A stretch of 64,000 nucleotides of DNA from Clavibacter michiganensis (GCF_002151125.1 NZ_MDJZ01000004.1:186001-250000); one strand, 5' to 3'. Counted from the stretch's first letter, positions 10,786 through 22,748 are shown. The notes: generated by a model not told the origin, from the sequence alone. A program made the numbers and translations.

Positions 10786-11901
10786 ATGACCGACACCACT
10801 TCCCCCACCGCGCAGCTCTCCGCCGCGGGCGTCAGCATCTGGCTCGACGACCTGTCCCGCGAGCGCATCGATGCCAAGGGCATCGAGAAGGTGATCGCCG
10901 AGCGCGACGTCGTCGGCATCACGACGAACCCCACCATCTTCGCGTCCGCCCTCGCCAAGGGCGAGGCGTACGACGCCCAGGTCCGCGAGCTCGCGGCCGA
11001 CGGCGCCGACGTCGACCGCGCGGTCTTCGAGATCACCACCCGCGACGTCGGCGAGGCCGCGCGCATCTTCCGCCCGGTCTACGACCGCACCGCCGGCTTC
11101 GACGGCCGCGTCTCCATCGAGGTCTCCCCCGACTTCGCGAACGACACCCAGGCGACCATCGACGAGGCCCACAAGCTGTGGGACAAGATCGCCGAGCCGA
11201 ACGTCATGATCAAGATCCCCGCGACCCGCGAGGGCCTCGAGGCGATCACCGAGGTCATCGGCGCCGGCATCAGCGTCAACGTCACCCTGATCTTCTCGCT
11301 CGAGCGCTACCGCGAGGTCATCAACGCGTACCTCACCGGCCTCGAGAAGGCGAAGGCGGCGGGCATCGACCTGTCGACCATCCACTCGGTCGCCTCCTTC
11401 TTCGTGTCGCGCGTGGACACCGAGATCGACAAGCGCCTCGACGCGATCGGCACCGACGAGGCCACCGCGCTGAAGAGCAAGGCCGGCGTCGCCAACGCGC
11501 AGCTCGCCTACCAGGCCTTCGAGCAGTCCTTCGCGTCCGAGCGGGCCCAGGGCCTCCTCGGCGCCGGCGCCAACAAGCAGCGCCCCCTCTGGGCGTCGAC
11601 GGGCGTCAAGAGCCCCGACCTGCCCGACACGCTCTACGTCACGCAGCTCGTCGCCGCGGACGTCGTCAACACGATGCCGGAGAAGACGCTCGACGCCACA
11701 TTCGACCACGGCGTCATCGAGGGCGACACGATCACGGGCTCCTACGACGCCGCGAACGAGATCCTCAACCAGGTCGACGCGCTCGGCATCTCCTACAAGG
11801 AGGTCACGGAGCTCCTCGAGAAGGAGGGCGTCGAGAAGTTCAAGGTGTCGTGGAGCGAGCTCATCGAGACCGTCACCACCGCCCTGGACGGCGCCAAGTG
11901 A
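10786..11901 (+). CDS. tal: transaldolase
   Basis: 371-residue transaldolase that transfers the dihydroxyacetone unit from sedoheptulose-7-phosphate to glyceraldehyde-3-phosphate. The Schiff-base lysine is in VMIKIPAT (Lys143), with GITTNPTIF near residue 44 and [15 protein letters not shown] further on. This is the longer actinobacterial type. ATG 10786 is preferred over an in-frame upstream ATG because GAAGAAGG sits 5-10 nt before it. The stop overlaps the pgi GTG start by 4 nt. Confidence 0.96.
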   Translation: MTDTTSPTAQLSAAGVSIWLDDLSRERIDAKGIEKVIAERDVVGITTNPTIFASALAKGEAYDAQVRELAADGADVDRAVFEITTRDVGEAARIFRPVYDRTAGFDGRVSIEVSPDFANDTQATIDEAHKLWDKIAEPNVMIKIPATREGLEAITEVIGAGISVNVTLIFSLERYREVINAYLTGLEKAKAAGIDLSTIHSVASFFVSRVDTEIDKRLDAIGTDEATALKSKAGVANAQLAYQAFEQSFASERAQGLLGAGANKQRPLWASTGVKSPDLPDTLYVTQLVAADVVNTMPEKTLDATFDHGVIEGDTITGSYDAANEILNQVDALGISYKEVTELLEKEGVEKFKVSWSELIETVTTALDGAK

Positions 11902-13493
11902 GCGTCCGCATCGCGCTGAGCGGCGCGGCGGCCACGGCCGTCGAGACCCACGTGCCCGCCCTCGTCGAGGCGCACGTCGCGTCCGGGATCACCGGGCTCG
12001 ACGGCACCCTCTGGGGTCCCGACGCCGAGTCCGAGGCCACCAAGCGGCTCGGCTGGACGCAGGCGGTCGCCATCTCGCGTCCCCTCGTCGCCGAGATCAC
12101 GGCGCTCCGCGAGGAGCTGCGCAGCCAGGGCGTCGACCACATCGTCCTCGGCGGCATGGGCGGATCCTCGCTCGCCCCCGAGGTCATCACCCGCACCGCG
12201 GGCGTCGAGCTCACGGTCCTCGACTCGACCGACCCGGGCCAGGTGCTCGCCGCCCTCGGCGACCGCCTCGCCACCACGGCGGTCGTCATCTCGTCGAAGT
12301 CCGGCTCCACGCTCGAGACCGACAGCCAGAAGCGCGTCTACGAGGCCTCGTTCCGCGAGGCGGGCATCGACCCGACCAGCCGCATCGTCATCGTGACCGA
12401 CCCGGGCTCGCCCCTCGACGAGTCGGCCCGAGCCGACGGCTACCGCGTCTTCAACGCCGACCCCGACGTGGGCGGCCGCTACAGCGCGCTGACCGCGTTC
12501 GGCCTCGTGCCGTCCGGCCTCGCCGGCGCCGACATCTCCGGCCTGCTCGACGAGGCGGAGGCCGCCTCCGCGCAGCTGGCCGTCGACGACGTGTCGAACC
12601 CGGGCCTCGTGCTCGGCGCCGCGATCGCCGGCACCTCGCCGCTGAAGGACAAGCTCGGCATCGTCTCCGACGGCACGCACATCGTCGGCTTCGGCGACTG
12701 GGTCGAGCAGCTCATCGCCGAGTCGACGGGCAAGCTCGGCACGGGCCTCCTGCCCGTCGTGCTGCCGACCGACGCCCCCGAGCTGGGCCTCGGCCTCGCC
12801 GACCTGCAGATCGCGCGGCTCGTCGCCGACGTCGACGCGCACGACGCCGCCGACGGCGAGATCGTCATCAGCGGCACGCTCGGCGCGCAGATCCTCACGT
12901 GGGAGTACGCCGTCGCCGTCGCGGGTCGCCTGCTGGAGATCAACCCCTTCGACCAGCCCGACGTGGAGGCCGCCAAGGTCGCCGCGCGCGGACTCCTCGA
13001 CGACCGTCCCGCGCCCGAGGCCCCCGTCGTCACGACGGACGGCATCGAGGTGCGCGGCACCAGCGAGGTCACCGAGGGCGCGACCGACGTCGCCTCGGCG
13101 ATCGACGCCCTGCTCGCGCAGGTCGGCCCCACGGGCTACGTCGCCGTGCAGGCCTTCGTCGACCGCCTCGCGCTCCCCGAGCTCGAGCGCCTCCGCGATG
13201 CCGTCGCCCGCAAGGTCGGCCGCCCGGTCACGTTCGGCTGGGGTCCTCGGTTCCTGCACTCCACGGGGCAGTTCCACAAGGGCGGCACCCCCGTCGGCGT
13301 GTTCCTGCAGATCACCGCGGACGCGGCCTCGGACCTCGAGATCCCCGACCGCCCCTTCACCTTCGGCGAGCTCATCCAGGCCCAGGCCGCCGGCGACGCC
13401 ACCGTGCTCGCCGAGCACGGCCGTCCGGTCCTGCGCCTGAACCTCACCGACCCCACCACGGACGCCCGGGCCCTGCTCTCGACGCTCGAATGA
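11898..13493 (+). CDS. pgi: glucose-6-phosphate isomerase
   Basis: 531-residue isomerase for glucose-6-phosphate and fructose-6-phosphate, with two SIS-type sugar-phosphate domains. Visible motifs are [35 protein letters not shown] and [10 protein letters not shown], which together match the Pgi type found fused to transaldolase in some bacteria rather than the classical E. coli type. GTG start chosen because it forms a GTGA overlap with the tal stop. Its C-terminal stop overlaps an alternative zwf start codon. Confidence 0.93.
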   Translation: MSVRIALSGAAATAVETHVPALVEAHVASGITGLDGTLWGPDAESEATKRLGWTQAVAISRPLVAEITALREELRSQGVDHIVLGGMGGSSLAPEVITRTAGVELTVLDSTDPGQVLAALGDRLATTAVVISSKSGSTLETDSQKRVYEASFREAGIDPTSRIVIVTDPGSPLDESARADGYRVFNADPDVGGRYSALTAFGLVPSGLAGADISGLLDEAEAASAQLAVDDVSNPGLVLGAAIAGTSPLKDKLGIVSDGTHIVGFGDWVEQLIAESTGKLGTGLLPVVLPTDAPELGLGLADLQIARLVADVDAHDAADGEIVISGTLGAQILTWEYAVAVAGRLLEINPFDQPDVEAAKVAARGLLDDRPAPEAPVVTTDGIEVRGTSEVTEGATDVASAIDALLAQVGPTGYVAVQAFVDRLALPELERLRDAVARKVGRPVTFGWGPRFLHSTGQFHKGGTPVGVFLQITADAASDLEIPDRPFTFGELIQAQAAGDATVLAEHGRPVLRLNLTDPTTDARALLSTLE

Positions 13494-13531
13494 CCGCATC
13501 GCCGGATCCGTCCGGCAGATCGAGGAGTTAC

Positions 13532-15073
13532 ATGTCGCCGGTGGAAATCACCCCGGAATTCAATCCACTGCGGATCCCGTCGGATCGTCGGCTGAACCGC
13601 ATCGCGGGGCCGAGCAGCCTCATCATCTTCGGCGTGACGGGTGACCTGTCGCGCAAGAAGCTGATGCCGGCCGTCTACGACCTCGCCAACCGCGGGCTCC
13701 TGCCCCCGGGCTTCGCGCTCATCGGCTTCGCCCGGAGGGACTGGGAGGACCAGGACTTCGAGCAGGTCGTGTACGAGGCCGTCAAGCAGTACTCGCGCAC
13801 CAAGTTCGACGAGGACGTCTGGCGCCAGCTGGCGCAGGGCATCCGCTTCGTGCAGGGCACCTTCGACGACGACGAGGCGTTCCAGACGCTGAAGGAGATC
13901 ACGGAGGAGCTCGACCGCGAGCGGGGCACGATGGGCAACCACGCGTTCTACCTGTCGATCCCGCCGAAGTCCTTCCCGCTGGTCACCGAGCAGCTCCGCC
14001 GCTCGGGACTCGCGGACCAGAAGGAGGGCCACTGGCGACGCGTCGTCATCGAGAAGCCCTTCGGAAGCGACCTGAAGACGGCGCGCGAGCTCAACGCCGT
14101 CGTGGAGTCCGTCTTCCCGCCGGACTCGGTGTTCCGCATCGACCACTACCTGGGCAAGGAGACGGTCCAGAACATCCTGGCGCTGCGCTTCGCGAACCAG
14201 CTCTACGAGCCCCTGTGGAACGCGAACTACGTCGACCACGTGCAGATCACCATGGCCGAGGACATCGGCGTGGGTGGCCGTGCCGGCTACTACGACGGCA
14301 TCGGCGCAGCGCGCGACGTCATCCAGAACCACCTCCTGCAGCTCCTCGCCCTCACGGCCATGGAGGAGCCCGTCGCGTTCGACGCGTCGAGCCTCCGGGA
14401 CGAGAAGGAGAAGGTGCTGTCGGCGGTGCGGCTGCCGAAGGACCTCTCCACCGCCACGGCCCGCGGGCAGTACGCCGGCGGCTGGCAGGGCGGCGAGGAG
14501 GTCGTGGGCTTCCTCGACGAGGACGGCATGGACCCCGAGTCCCTGACCGAGACCTACGCGGCGATGCGCCTCGACATCAACACGCGCCGCTGGTCGGGCG
14601 TGCCGTTCTACCTGCGGGCGGGCAAGCGCCTCGGCCGCCGCGTGACGGAGATCGCGGTCGTGTTCAAGCGCGCACCGCAGAACCTGTTCGCGGAGGACCA
14701 GACGTCGGCCCTCGGGCAGAACGCGCTCGTCATCCGGGTGCAGCCCGACGAGGGCGTCACCATCCGCTTCGGGTCCAAGGTGCCGGGCGCGGGGATGCAG
14801 GTGCGCGACGTCACCATGGACTTCGGCTACGGCCACGCCTTCACGGAGGCGAGCCCGGAGGCGTACGAGCGGCTCATCCTCGATGTGCTGCTCGGCGACC
14901 CGCCGCTCTTCCCCCGCCACCAGGAGGTCGAGCTGAGCTGGAAGATCCTGGATCCCATCGAAGAATTCTGGCGCACGCAGGGCCAGCCCGAGCAGTACCG
15001 TCCGGGCACCTGGGGGCCGGCCTCGGCCGACGAGCTCCTCGCCCGCGACGGACGGACCTGGAGGCGGCCATGA
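13532..15073 (+). CDS. zwf: glucose-6-phosphate 1-dehydrogenase
   Basis: 513-residue enzyme of the oxidative pentose phosphate branch, producing 6-phosphogluconolactone and NAD(P)H. The nucleotide fold starts with IFGVTGDLSRKKL and the active-site signature RIDHYLGKE lies near residues 203-211. I chose ATG 13532 (MSPVEITPEF) because GAGGAG sits 4 nt upstream and the length is typical. An alternative ATG at 13490 would overlap the pgi stop and add 14 residues. Confidence 0.96.
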   Translation: MSPVEITPEFNPLRIPSDRRLNRIAGPSSLIIFGVTGDLSRKKLMPAVYDLANRGLLPPGFALIGFARRDWEDQDFEQVVYEAVKQYSRTKFDEDVWRQLAQGIRFVQGTFDDDEAFQTLKEITEELDRERGTMGNHAFYLSIPPKSFPLVTEQLRRSGLADQKEGHWRRVVIEKPFGSDLKTARELNAVVESVFPPDSVFRIDHYLGKETVQNILALRFANQLYEPLWNANYVDHVQITMAEDIGVGGRAGYYDGIGAARDVIQNHLLQLLALTAMEEPVAFDASSLRDEKEKVLSAVRLPKDLSTATARGQYAGGWQGGEEVVGFLDEDGMDPESLTETYAAMRLDINTRRWSGVPFYLRAGKRLGRRVTEIAVVFKRAPQNLFAEDQTSALGQNALVIRVQPDEGVTIRFGSKVPGAGMQVRDVTMDFGYGHAFTEASPEAYERLILDVLLGDPPLFPRHQEVELSWKILDPIEEFWRTQGQPEQYRPGTWGPASADELLARDGRTWRRP

Positions 15074-16068
15074 GAGTCGATCTGCCGAACACCACCACCG
15101 CCAAGATCTCGAAGGCGCTCGTCAAGATCCGCGAGGAGGGCGGCGCCGTCGCGCTCGGTCGCGTCCTGACGCTCGTCATCTCCACCTCCCTCGGCAGCGA
15201 GGAGGAGGCCATCGAGGCGGCCAACGACGCCTCGCGCGAGCACCCGATGCGCGTCATCGTGATCTCCACCGAGCGCGGCTCCGCCGCGCAGACGACCACC
15301 GAGCAGGCACGGGTCGACGCGGAGATCCGCGTGGGCGGCGACGCCGGCGCGAGCGAGGTCATCGTGCTCCGCGTCTACGGCGCGGCGGCGGAGGACGAGG
15401 AGAGCCTGGTCACGGGCCTCCTCCTCCCCGACGCGCCCGTCGTGGCCTGGTGGCCGCACGATGCCCCCGCGGTCGTCAGCCAGTCGCCGCTCGGCCGCAT
15501 CGCGCAGCGCCGCATCACGGACTCGTCCGCGAGCAGCAACCCGCGCATGGCCCTGCAGCACCTGGCGGAGACGTACGCCCCCGGCGACACGGACTTCGCC
15601 TGGACCCGGCTCACCCTGTGGCGGGCCCTGCTCGCCGCGGTGCTGGACCAGCCGCCGTACGAGCCCGTCACGCAGGTGGAGGTGTCCGGCGCCGCCGACT
15701 CCCCCTCCACCGTGCTGCTGGCGGCGTGGCTCGGGCTGCAGCTGCAGGTCCCGGTGCTGCACGAGGTGACCACCAGGGCCACCGGCTCGAGCGGGATCCA
15801 CGGCGTGCGGCTCCACCGCCCGTCGGGGGTCATCGACCTCGACCGGCCCATCGCCAACGTGGCGACGCTCAAGCAGCCGAACCAGCCGACGCACGATGTG
15901 AGCCTCCCTCGCCGGAGCCTCCGCGACTGCCTGGCGGAGGAGCTGCGGCGCCTCGACCCCGACGCGCTCTACGGGGACGTGATCCGCCACGGTCTCGAGC
16001 AGGCGACCGCGGGCCACGGGTACATCACCGCGTCCACCACCGCACGGAAGGACTCGGGAGACCGATGA
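15070..16068 (+). CDS. opcA: glucose-6-phosphate dehydrogenase assembly protein OpcA
   Basis: 332-residue actinobacterial/cyanobacterial OpcA, which binds Zwf and promotes its active oligomer. Recognised from the N terminus MRVDLPNTTTAKISKALVK, the HPMRVIVIS block and WPHDAPAVVSQSPLG. The start overlaps the zwf stop by 4 nt and the end overlaps pgl by 4 nt, fitting its role as a partner of Zwf made in the same amounts. Confidence 0.94.
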   Translation: MRVDLPNTTTAKISKALVKIREEGGAVALGRVLTLVISTSLGSEEEAIEAANDASREHPMRVIVISTERGSAAQTTTEQARVDAEIRVGGDAGASEVIVLRVYGAAAEDEESLVTGLLLPDAPVVAWWPHDAPAVVSQSPLGRIAQRRITDSSASSNPRMALQHLAETYAPGDTDFAWTRLTLWRALLAAVLDQPPYEPVTQVEVSGAADSPSTVLLAAWLGLQLQVPVLHEVTTRATGSSGIHGVRLHRPSGVIDLDRPIANVATLKQPNQPTHDVSLPRRSLRDCLAEELRRLDPDALYGDVIRHGLEQATAGHGYITASTTARKDSGDR

Positions 16069-16835
16069 CGAACGACCGCAGGGTGCTCGTGCACCCCGAC
16101 AAGAAGGCCATGACCGGCTCCGTCGCCGCGCGCTTCCTCACGAAGCTCGTCGACATCCTGGACGAGGAGGAGACGGCCAACGTCGTCCTCACCGGGGGGA
16201 CGGTGGGCCCGAGCATCCTCGCGGCCGTCAACGAGTCCGCGGCGCGCGACAGCGTCGACTGGACCCGCGTCCACTTCTGGTTCGGCGACGAGCGGTGGCT
16301 GCCCCAGGGCGATCCCGAGCGCAACGACACCACGGTGCGCGACGCGCTGCTCGACCACATCGAGGTGCCCGCGGAGAACGTCCACGCCATGGGCGCGAGC
16401 GACCAGGGTCTGAGCCTGGACGAGGCCGTCGCCGCGTACACGGCGGAGCTCGCCGCGCATGCCAACGGCGACACCTCGCTCCCCCGCTTCGACATCACCT
16501 TCCTCGGTGTCGGACCGGACGGGCACGTGGCCTCGCTGTTCCCGGACAGCGAGGGCATCCGCACGATGGACGCCGCCGTGATCCCCGTCCGCAACTCGCC
16601 CAAGCCGCCGGCGGAGCGCATCTCGCTGACCCTGCCGGTGCTGAACTCCTCGCTGCGCATCTGGATGGTCCTGGCCGGTCCGGACAAGGCGTTCGCTCTG
16701 GGTCTCGCCCTGGCGGGCGCCGACCGCACCGAGGTTCCCGTCGCGGGCATCAAGGGCCGCAAGCGCACGGTCTTCTTCATCGACCGCGAGGCCGCGGCGG
16801 ACGTGCCGGAGAACCTGATGCTGTCGACGTACTGA
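16065..16835 (+). CDS. pgl: 6-phosphogluconolactonase
   Basis: 256-residue lactonase of the NagB/DevB family that hydrolyses 6-phosphogluconolactone. Motifs are LTGGTVGPSIL, the FWFGDERWLP block, LGVGPDGHVASLFP and the C-terminal GADRTEVPVAGI. Last gene of the operon, followed by two hairpins. The next pathway enzyme, 6-phosphogluconate dehydrogenase, is not in the window. Confidence 0.96.
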   Translation: MTNDRRVLVHPDKKAMTGSVAARFLTKLVDILDEEETANVVLTGGTVGPSILAAVNESAARDSVDWTRVHFWFGDERWLPQGDPERNDTTVRDALLDHIEVPAENVHAMGASDQGLSLDEAVAAYTAELAAHANGDTSLPRFDITFLGVGPDGHVASLFPDSEGIRTMDAAVIPVRNSPKPPAERISLTLPVLNSSLRIWMVLAGPDKAFALGLALAGADRTEVPVAGIKGRKRTVFFIDREAAADVPENLMLSTY

Positions 16836-16840
16836 CACGG

Positions 16841-16860
16841 GCGCCGGCGCGAGCCGGCGC
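16841..16860 (+). terminator. short hairpin after pgl
   Basis: Perfect 8-bp inverted repeat 16841-16848/16853-16860 with a 4-nt loop, 5 nt beyond the pgl stop codon, just before a longer hairpin. Confidence 0.45.
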
Positions 16861-16866
16861 ACGGCA

Positions 16867-16898
16867 CGAAGGGCGGGTCCTCCGGGGCCCGCCCTTCG
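16867..16898 (+). terminator. terminator hairpin of the pentose phosphate operon
   Basis: Perfect 11-bp inverted repeat 16867-16877/16888-16898, loop 10 nt, followed by TCGTCGTCC. Placed correctly for the plus-strand operon. Confidence 0.75.
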
Positions 16899-16982
16899 TC
16901 GTCCGGGAGGCGCGGGAGCCCGCGCAGCGGCTCGGCGGCTGACTCGGACGATCGACCCGGTCTGCACCCGTCCGGGAACGCG

Positions 16983-17014
16983 GAACGCCCCCGTCCTCGT
17001 GGACGGGGGCGTTC
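16983..17014 (-). terminator. terminator hairpin after rbpA
   Basis: Perfect 14-bp inverted repeat 16983-16996/17001-17014 with a 4-nt loop, 17 nt beyond the rbpA stop. It ends the minus-strand run and faces the pgl terminators. Confidence 0.8.
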
Positions 17015-17031
17015 TGCGCGATGCGGTGGAT

Positions 17032-17400
17032 CTACTTCGTGGCCTTGACCGTGCCGCGACGAGCACGGAGCTGCTCGAGCGCCTCCTCGAGGAGCTGGCT
17101 CGCCTCCTCCTCGCTGCGTCGCTCCTTCACGTACGCCAGGTGCGTCTTGTACGGCTCGAGCTTGGCGACCGACGGCGGGTTGGCCTTGTCGCGTCCCGCG
17201 GGGAGACCGGACTGCGGGGAGTCGATGGTCGCCGGGATCTCCTCCTCGGGGAGGTTCGCCGCGAAGTGGCGGACGGTCTCGTTGCCGAGGGCGTCCCAGT
17301 ACGAGATCGAGATGCGCTCCGCGTGGAAGCCTCGGTCCTGCTCGCCCATGGGGCCCGCGCCGACGCGCGAACCGCGGATGGCGCTTCCTCCTGATGCCAT
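17032..17400 (-). CDS. rbpA: RNA polymerase-binding protein RbpA
   Basis: 122-residue actinobacterial transcription activator that contacts RNA polymerase and the principal sigma factor and stabilises the open complex. Recognised from the N-terminal MASGGSAIRGSRVGAGPMGE (basic linker and core tail), the short beta-barrel core containing AERISISYWDALGNETVRHFA, and the C-terminal sigma-interaction region with KTHLAYVKERRSEEE. ATG 17400 chosen over an upstream GTG since MASGGSAIRGSR is the conserved family start and GGGAG lies upstream. The core lacks the paired cysteines of some RbpA proteins. Confidence 0.92.
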   Translation of the reverse strand: MASGGSAIRGSRVGAGPMGEQDRGFHAERISISYWDALGNETVRHFAANLPEEEIPATIDSPQSGLPAGRDKANPPSVAKLEPYKTHLAYVKERRSEEEASQLLEEALEQLRARRGTVKATK

Positions 17401-17411
17401 GTGGCTGCTCC

Positions 17412-17663
17412 CTACAATCCGGTGTCGAACTTGGTGATCAGCCCGAGGACCACGATGCACGTGACCCAGACGAGGCCGAGGATGACGGTGATGCGGTTCA
17501 GGTTCCGCTCCGCGACTCCCGACGAGCCGAGGCTCGAGGTCGTGCCGCCTCCGAACATGTCGGACAGACCGCCGCCCCGCCCCTTGTGCAGGAGGATGAG
17601 CATGGTCAGCAGGAGGCTGGTGATTCCCAGAACCACCTGCAGGACTACCTGGAGGATTTCCAC
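17412..17663 (-). CDS. secG: preprotein translocase subunit SecG
   Basis: 83-residue subunit of the SecYEG channel with two membrane segments (about residues 2-22 and 58-78) separated by a glycine-rich cytoplasmic loop containing KGRGGGLSDMFGGG, the SecG signature. Length and order after tpiA are typical. The next gene, rbpA, starts 11 nt downstream. A consensus -10 box lies 65-70 nt upstream, so secG-rbpA can be transcribed apart from tpiA. Confidence 0.95.
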   Translation of the reverse strand: MEILQVVLQVVLGITSLLLTMLILLHKGRGGGLSDMFGGGTTSSLGSSGVAERNLNRITVILGLVWVTCIVVLGLITKFDTGL

Positions 17664-17728
17664 GTGCGGCCTTTCGGGTGCGGTGCTGTGGCCGAGTCGA
17701 CCGATGGACGGCCGATGGGCCGTTGTCG

Positions 17729-17734
17729 ATTATA
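17729..17734 (-). promoter_or_regulatory. consensus -10 box upstream of secG
   Basis: TATAAT on the minus strand in the 139-bp tpiA-secG gap. It is the only perfect -10 consensus I noticed in the window. No good -35, and a 6-bp hairpin (17708-17723) begins near the expected start site. Confidence 0.6.
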
Positions 17735-17802
17735 GCGGGCGCCTGGATGCGGCGAGCCGCCCGCGCCCGGGAGGACGCGAGCGGCTCGAGGTGCGTGCGG
17801 GA

Positions 17803-18606
17803 TCAGACCCCGACGTGCGAGCGGAAGCGCGCGATCGCGGAGAACTCCTGCACGTCGAGGCTGGCGCCGCCGACGAGGGCCCCGTCGACGTCCGGCTCGC
17901 GGAGGAAGCCCGCGATGTTGCCGGACTTGACCGAGCCGCCGTAGAGGATGCGCGTGGCCTTCGCCGCGTCGTCGCCGAGCAGCTCGGCGACCACCGCGCG
18001 GAGCGGCGCTGCGACCTGCTGCGCCTGCTCCGGGGTCGCGGCCTGGCCGGACCCGATGGCCCAGACGGGCTCGTAGGCGACGACGACGTCGGCGCCCTTC
18101 GGCAGGCCCTGGAGCGCGACGCGCAGCTGCGCGACGGGGACGGCGCTGGCGCCGTGCTCCTCGAGGTCGGCCGCGGTCTCGCCCACGCAGATGACGGGCA
18201 CGATGCCGTGCTTCACGGCCGCCACGGACTTGGCGGCCACCTGCTCGTCGGTCTCGCCGTGCAGCGTGCGCCGCTCGGAGTGGCCGACGATGACGTAGCG
18301 GCAGGCGAGCTGCGCCAGGAACGCCGCGGAGATCTCCCCCGTGTACGCCCCGGACTCGTGCTCGGAGACATCCTGCGCGCCGTAGGCCAGCTCGAGCTTG
18401 TCGGCCGAGACGAGCGTCTGCACGCTGCGGATGTCGGTGGCCGGCGGGAACACCGCGACCTCCGCCTCCTGGTAGTCGTGCTTCGCGTCCTTGAGGCTCC
18501 ACGCGAGCTTCTGCACGAAGGCGATGGCCTGGAGGTGGTCCAGGTTCATCTTCCAGTTGCCCGCGATGAGGGGCGTGCGCCCCTGCGGGCGATCGGTCAC
18601 TGCCAT
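17803..18606 (-). CDS. tpiA: triosephosphate isomerase
   Basis: 267-residue TIM-barrel enzyme interconverting dihydroxyacetone phosphate and glyceraldehyde-3-phosphate. Catalytic residues visible: Asn17 and Lys19 in AGNWKMN, His109 in VIVGHSERR and Glu179 in [13 protein letters not shown], plus [10 protein letters not shown] and ALVGGASL phosphate loops. The start overlaps the end of pgk by 10 nt, implying coupled translation. Confidence 0.98.
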   Translation of the reverse strand: MAVTDRPQGRTPLIAGNWKMNLDHLQAIAFVQKLAWSLKDAKHDYQEAEVAVFPPATDIRSVQTLVSADKLELAYGAQDVSEHESGAYTGEISAAFLAQLACRYVIVGHSERRTLHGETDEQVAAKSVAAVKHGIVPVICVGETAADLEEHGASAVPVAQLRVALQGLPKGADVVVAYEPVWAIGSGQAATPEQAQQVAAPLRAVVAELLGDDAAKATRILYGGSVKSGNIAGFLREPDVDGALVGGASLDVQEFSAIARFRSHVGV

Positions 18607-19811
18607 CCGAGGACCTCCAGTCCCGGCAGGCGCTTCCCCTCGAGGAACTCGAGGCTCGCGCCGCCTCCGGTCGAGATGTGACCGAACCGGTCATCATCGA
18701 ATCCGAGCGCGCGGACCGCGGAGGCGCTGTCGCCGCCGCCGACCACGGAGAGCCCCTCGACGCGGGTGAGCGCGTCGGCGACCGTCTTCGTGCCGGCCGC
18801 GAACGGCTCCAGCTCGAAGACGCCCATGGGCCCGTTCCAGAACACCGTCGTGGAGCCGCGGATGATCGTCGCGAACGCGTCGGCGGTCTCGGGGCCGATG
18901 TCGAGCCCGATCCCCTTCGCGCCCGCGGGCGTCCCCTCGATGGCGTCGGCGCGGGTGACCTCGTGGGCGGCGTCGGCGGAGAACCCGTCGGCCACGACCA
19001 CGTCGGTCGGGAGCACGATCTTCACGCCACGCTCCTCGGCCTCCGCCAGGTAGCCCTTGACGGTCTCGACCTGGTCCTCCTCGAGGAGGCTCGCGCCCAC
19101 CTCGTGGCCCTGCGCCTTCAGGAACGTGAACAGCATGCCGCCGCCGATGAGCAGCGAGTCCACCCGCGGGAGCAGGTGGCCGATGACGCCGAGCTTGTCG
19201 GACACCTTGGATCCGCCGAGCACGACCGCGTAGGGACGCTCCGGGTTCTCCGTCAGGCGGTCGAGGACCTCGAGCTCGCTCGCGATGAGCGATCCCGCGG
19301 CGCTCGGCAGCGCCGACGCCAGCTCGAACACGCTGGCCTGCTTGCGGTGGACGACGCCGAAGCCGTCGGACACGAACGCGTCCCCCAGCTCGGCGATGGC
19401 CGCCGCGAAGCCGCGGCGCACGTCCTCGTCCTTGCTCGTCTCCTCCGCGTGGAAGCGGAGGTTCTCGAGCACGACGACGTCGCCATCGCCGAGGGCCGTG
19501 ACGGCCCCGCGGGCGGAGTCGCCCACGGTGTCCGTCGCGAACGCCACGTCCGCTCCGAGCAGCTCGCCGAGGCGGGCGGCGACGGGTCGCAGGCTGTACT
19601 TCTCGTCGGGCGTGCCGTCGGGGCGGCCGAGGTGGGAGATCACGACGACGCGGGCTCCGGCCTCGCGGAGACCCGAGAGGGTCCCCAGCGAGGCGCGGAT
19701 GCGGCCGTCATCGCCGATGACGCCGTCCTTCAGCGGGACGTTGAGGTCGCAGCGCACGATGACGCGCCGGCCCCGCAGATCCCCCAGGGAGTCGATGGTG
19801 CGGAGTGCCAC
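18597..19811 (-). CDS. pgk: phosphoglycerate kinase
   Basis: 404-residue two-lobed kinase making ATP and 3-phosphoglycerate from 1,3-bisphosphoglycerate. N-lobe substrate residues are in VRCDLNVPL (Asp22, Asn24) and HLGRPDG; the nucleotide lobe has [11 protein letters not shown] and the GGGDSASA loop. GTG start, 6 nt after the gap stop codon, in the usual gap-pgk-tpiA order. Confidence 0.98.
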   Translation of the reverse strand: MALRTIDSLGDLRGRRVIVRCDLNVPLKDGVIGDDGRIRASLGTLSGLREAGARVVVISHLGRPDGTPDEKYSLRPVAARLGELLGADVAFATDTVGDSARGAVTALGDGDVVVLENLRFHAEETSKDEDVRRGFAAAIAELGDAFVSDGFGVVHRKQASVFELASALPSAAGSLIASELEVLDRLTENPERPYAVVLGGSKVSDKLGVIGHLLPRVDSLLIGGGMLFTFLKAQGHEVGASLLEEDQVETVKGYLAEAEERGVKIVLPTDVVVADGFSADAAHEVTRADAIEGTPAGAKGIGLDIGPETADAFATIIRGSTTVFWNGPMGVFELEPFAAGTKTVADALTRVEGLSVVGGGDSASAVRALGFDDDRFGHISTGGGASLEFLEGKRLPGLEVLGWQ

Positions 19812-19817
19812 GGCCGG

Positions 19818-21579
<1,762 letters not shown>

Positions 21580-21608
21580 AGGTGTATCTCCTCTTCATTG
21601 CCCGGGGG

Positions 21609-21629
21609 CTCCCGGCCAGAGGCCGGGGG
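21609..21629 (-). other. hairpin in the sodA 5' leader
   Basis: Inverted repeat 21611-21617/21621-21627 with a 3-nt loop, extendable by two pairs, between the putative sodA -10 box and its ribosome binding site. It could be the whiA terminator or a leader structure. Confidence 0.4.
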
Positions 21630-21643
21630 TGGGTGACGGATCG

Positions 21644-21649
21644 AGTCTA
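21644..21649 (-). promoter_or_regulatory. -10 box upstream of sodA
   Basis: TAGACT on the minus strand, about 65 nt before the sodA start. The same hexamer occurs before rapZ, uvrB and the HGxxPAAW gene. No clear -35. Confidence 0.45.
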
Positions 21650-21712
21650 GTCCGGCGGCCCTCCGCGCCACCTGGCCGGATGACGCCCGGCGTCCGGCGG
21701 ACGAGCGCGCGC

Positions 21713-21739
21713 CGCGGGAGTCGCGGGAGTCGCGGGAGT
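21713..21739. repeat. three tandem copies of a 9-bp unit
   Basis: The unit CGCGGGAGT is repeated three times without change in the whiA-sodA gap, just after the whiA stop codon. Noncoding; probably slippage. Confidence 0.7.
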
Positions 21740-21767
21740 CGCACGCCGTCGGCGCGGATTCCGCGGA

Positions 21768-22748
21768 TCAGACGTCGTCGAGGTCGGCCGGGAGGTTCGC
21801 GTCGGTGCCGGGCAGGCCCTCGTCGACGGCCTTCTTGTCGGCCATCGCGAGCAGACGGCGGATGCGCCCGGCGACGGCGTCCTTCGTCATGGGCGGGTCG
21901 GCGTGGTGGCCCAGCTCGTCGAGGCTGGAGTCGCGGAAGCGGAGGCGCAGGTCGCCGGCGTACTTAAGGTGCTCGGGGATGTCCGGGCCGAGGATCTCCA
22001 TGGCGCGCTCGACGCGGGCGCACGCCGCGACGGCGGCCTGGGCCGAGCGGCGCAGGTTCGCGTCGTCGAAGTTGACGAGCCGGTTGGCGGTGGCCCGCAC
22101 CTCGCGGCGCTGGCGCATCTCCTCCCAGTTGACGACCGTGCCCTGCGCGCCCATGACGCGCAGCATCTGCCCGATGGCGTCGCCGTCGCGGATGACGACG
22201 CGGTGCACGCCGCGCACCTCGCGCGCCTTGGCGCTCACGTCGAGGCGGCCGGCGGCGCCGACGAGCGCCATGGCCGCCTCGTTGCCGGGGCAGGTGACCT
22301 CCAGCGCGGCCGAGCGGCCGGGATCCGTGAGCGTGCCCGCGGCGAGGAACGCGCCGCGCCAGACGGCGGCGATCTCCTCGCGGGAGCCCGTGGTGAGGCG
22401 GTTCGGCAGGCCGCGGATGGGGCGGCGGCGCGCGTCGAGCAGGCCGGTCTGGCGGGCGAGCGTCTCGCCGCCCTCCATCACGCGCACGAGGTAGTGCGTG
22501 GCGCGGCGCATGCCGGACGCGGGGATGACGGAGATGTCGCTGCGGACCCCGTAGAGCTCGGCCAGGTCCTTGCGGACACGGCGCGCGAGGAGCGGGGTGT
22601 CCAGCTCGGACTCGACGGCGATGCGGTTCGAGATGAGGTGCAGCCCCCCGGAGAAGCGGAGGATCGTGGCCAGCTCGGCCGCCCTCACCGTGGTCTTGCT
22701 GACCTCGACGCGTGACAGTTCTTCCTTGACGTCCGAGGTCAGAGGCAA
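21768..22748 (-). CDS. whiA: sporulation-type transcriptional regulator WhiA
   Basis: 326-residue DNA-binding protein with an N-terminal LAGLIDADG-like fold that has lost nuclease function and a C-terminal helix-turn-helix ([21 protein letters not shown]). In Streptomyces it works with WhiB in cell division control; in this apparently non-sporulating organism a cell-cycle role is inferred. The TTG start at 22748 is chosen because AAGGGAG lies 7 nt upstream and [15 protein letters not shown] matches the family N terminus. It follows rapZ after 29 nt, without the yvcK gene that usually lies between. Confidence 0.94.
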   Translation of the reverse strand: MPLTSDVKEELSRVEVSKTTVRAAELATILRFSGGLHLISNRIAVESELDTPLLARRVRKDLAELYGVRSDISVIPASGMRRATHYLVRVMEGGETLARQTGLLDARRRPIRGLPNRLTTGSREEIAAVWRGAFLAAGTLTDPGRSAALEVTCPGNEAAMALVGAAGRLDVSAKAREVRGVHRVVIRDGDAIGQMLRVMGAQGTVVNWEEMRQRREVRATANRLVNFDDANLRRSAQAAVAACARVERAMEILGPDIPEHLKYAGDLRLRFRDSSLDELGHHADPPMTKDAVAGRIRRLLAMADKKAVDEGLPGTDANLPADLDDV

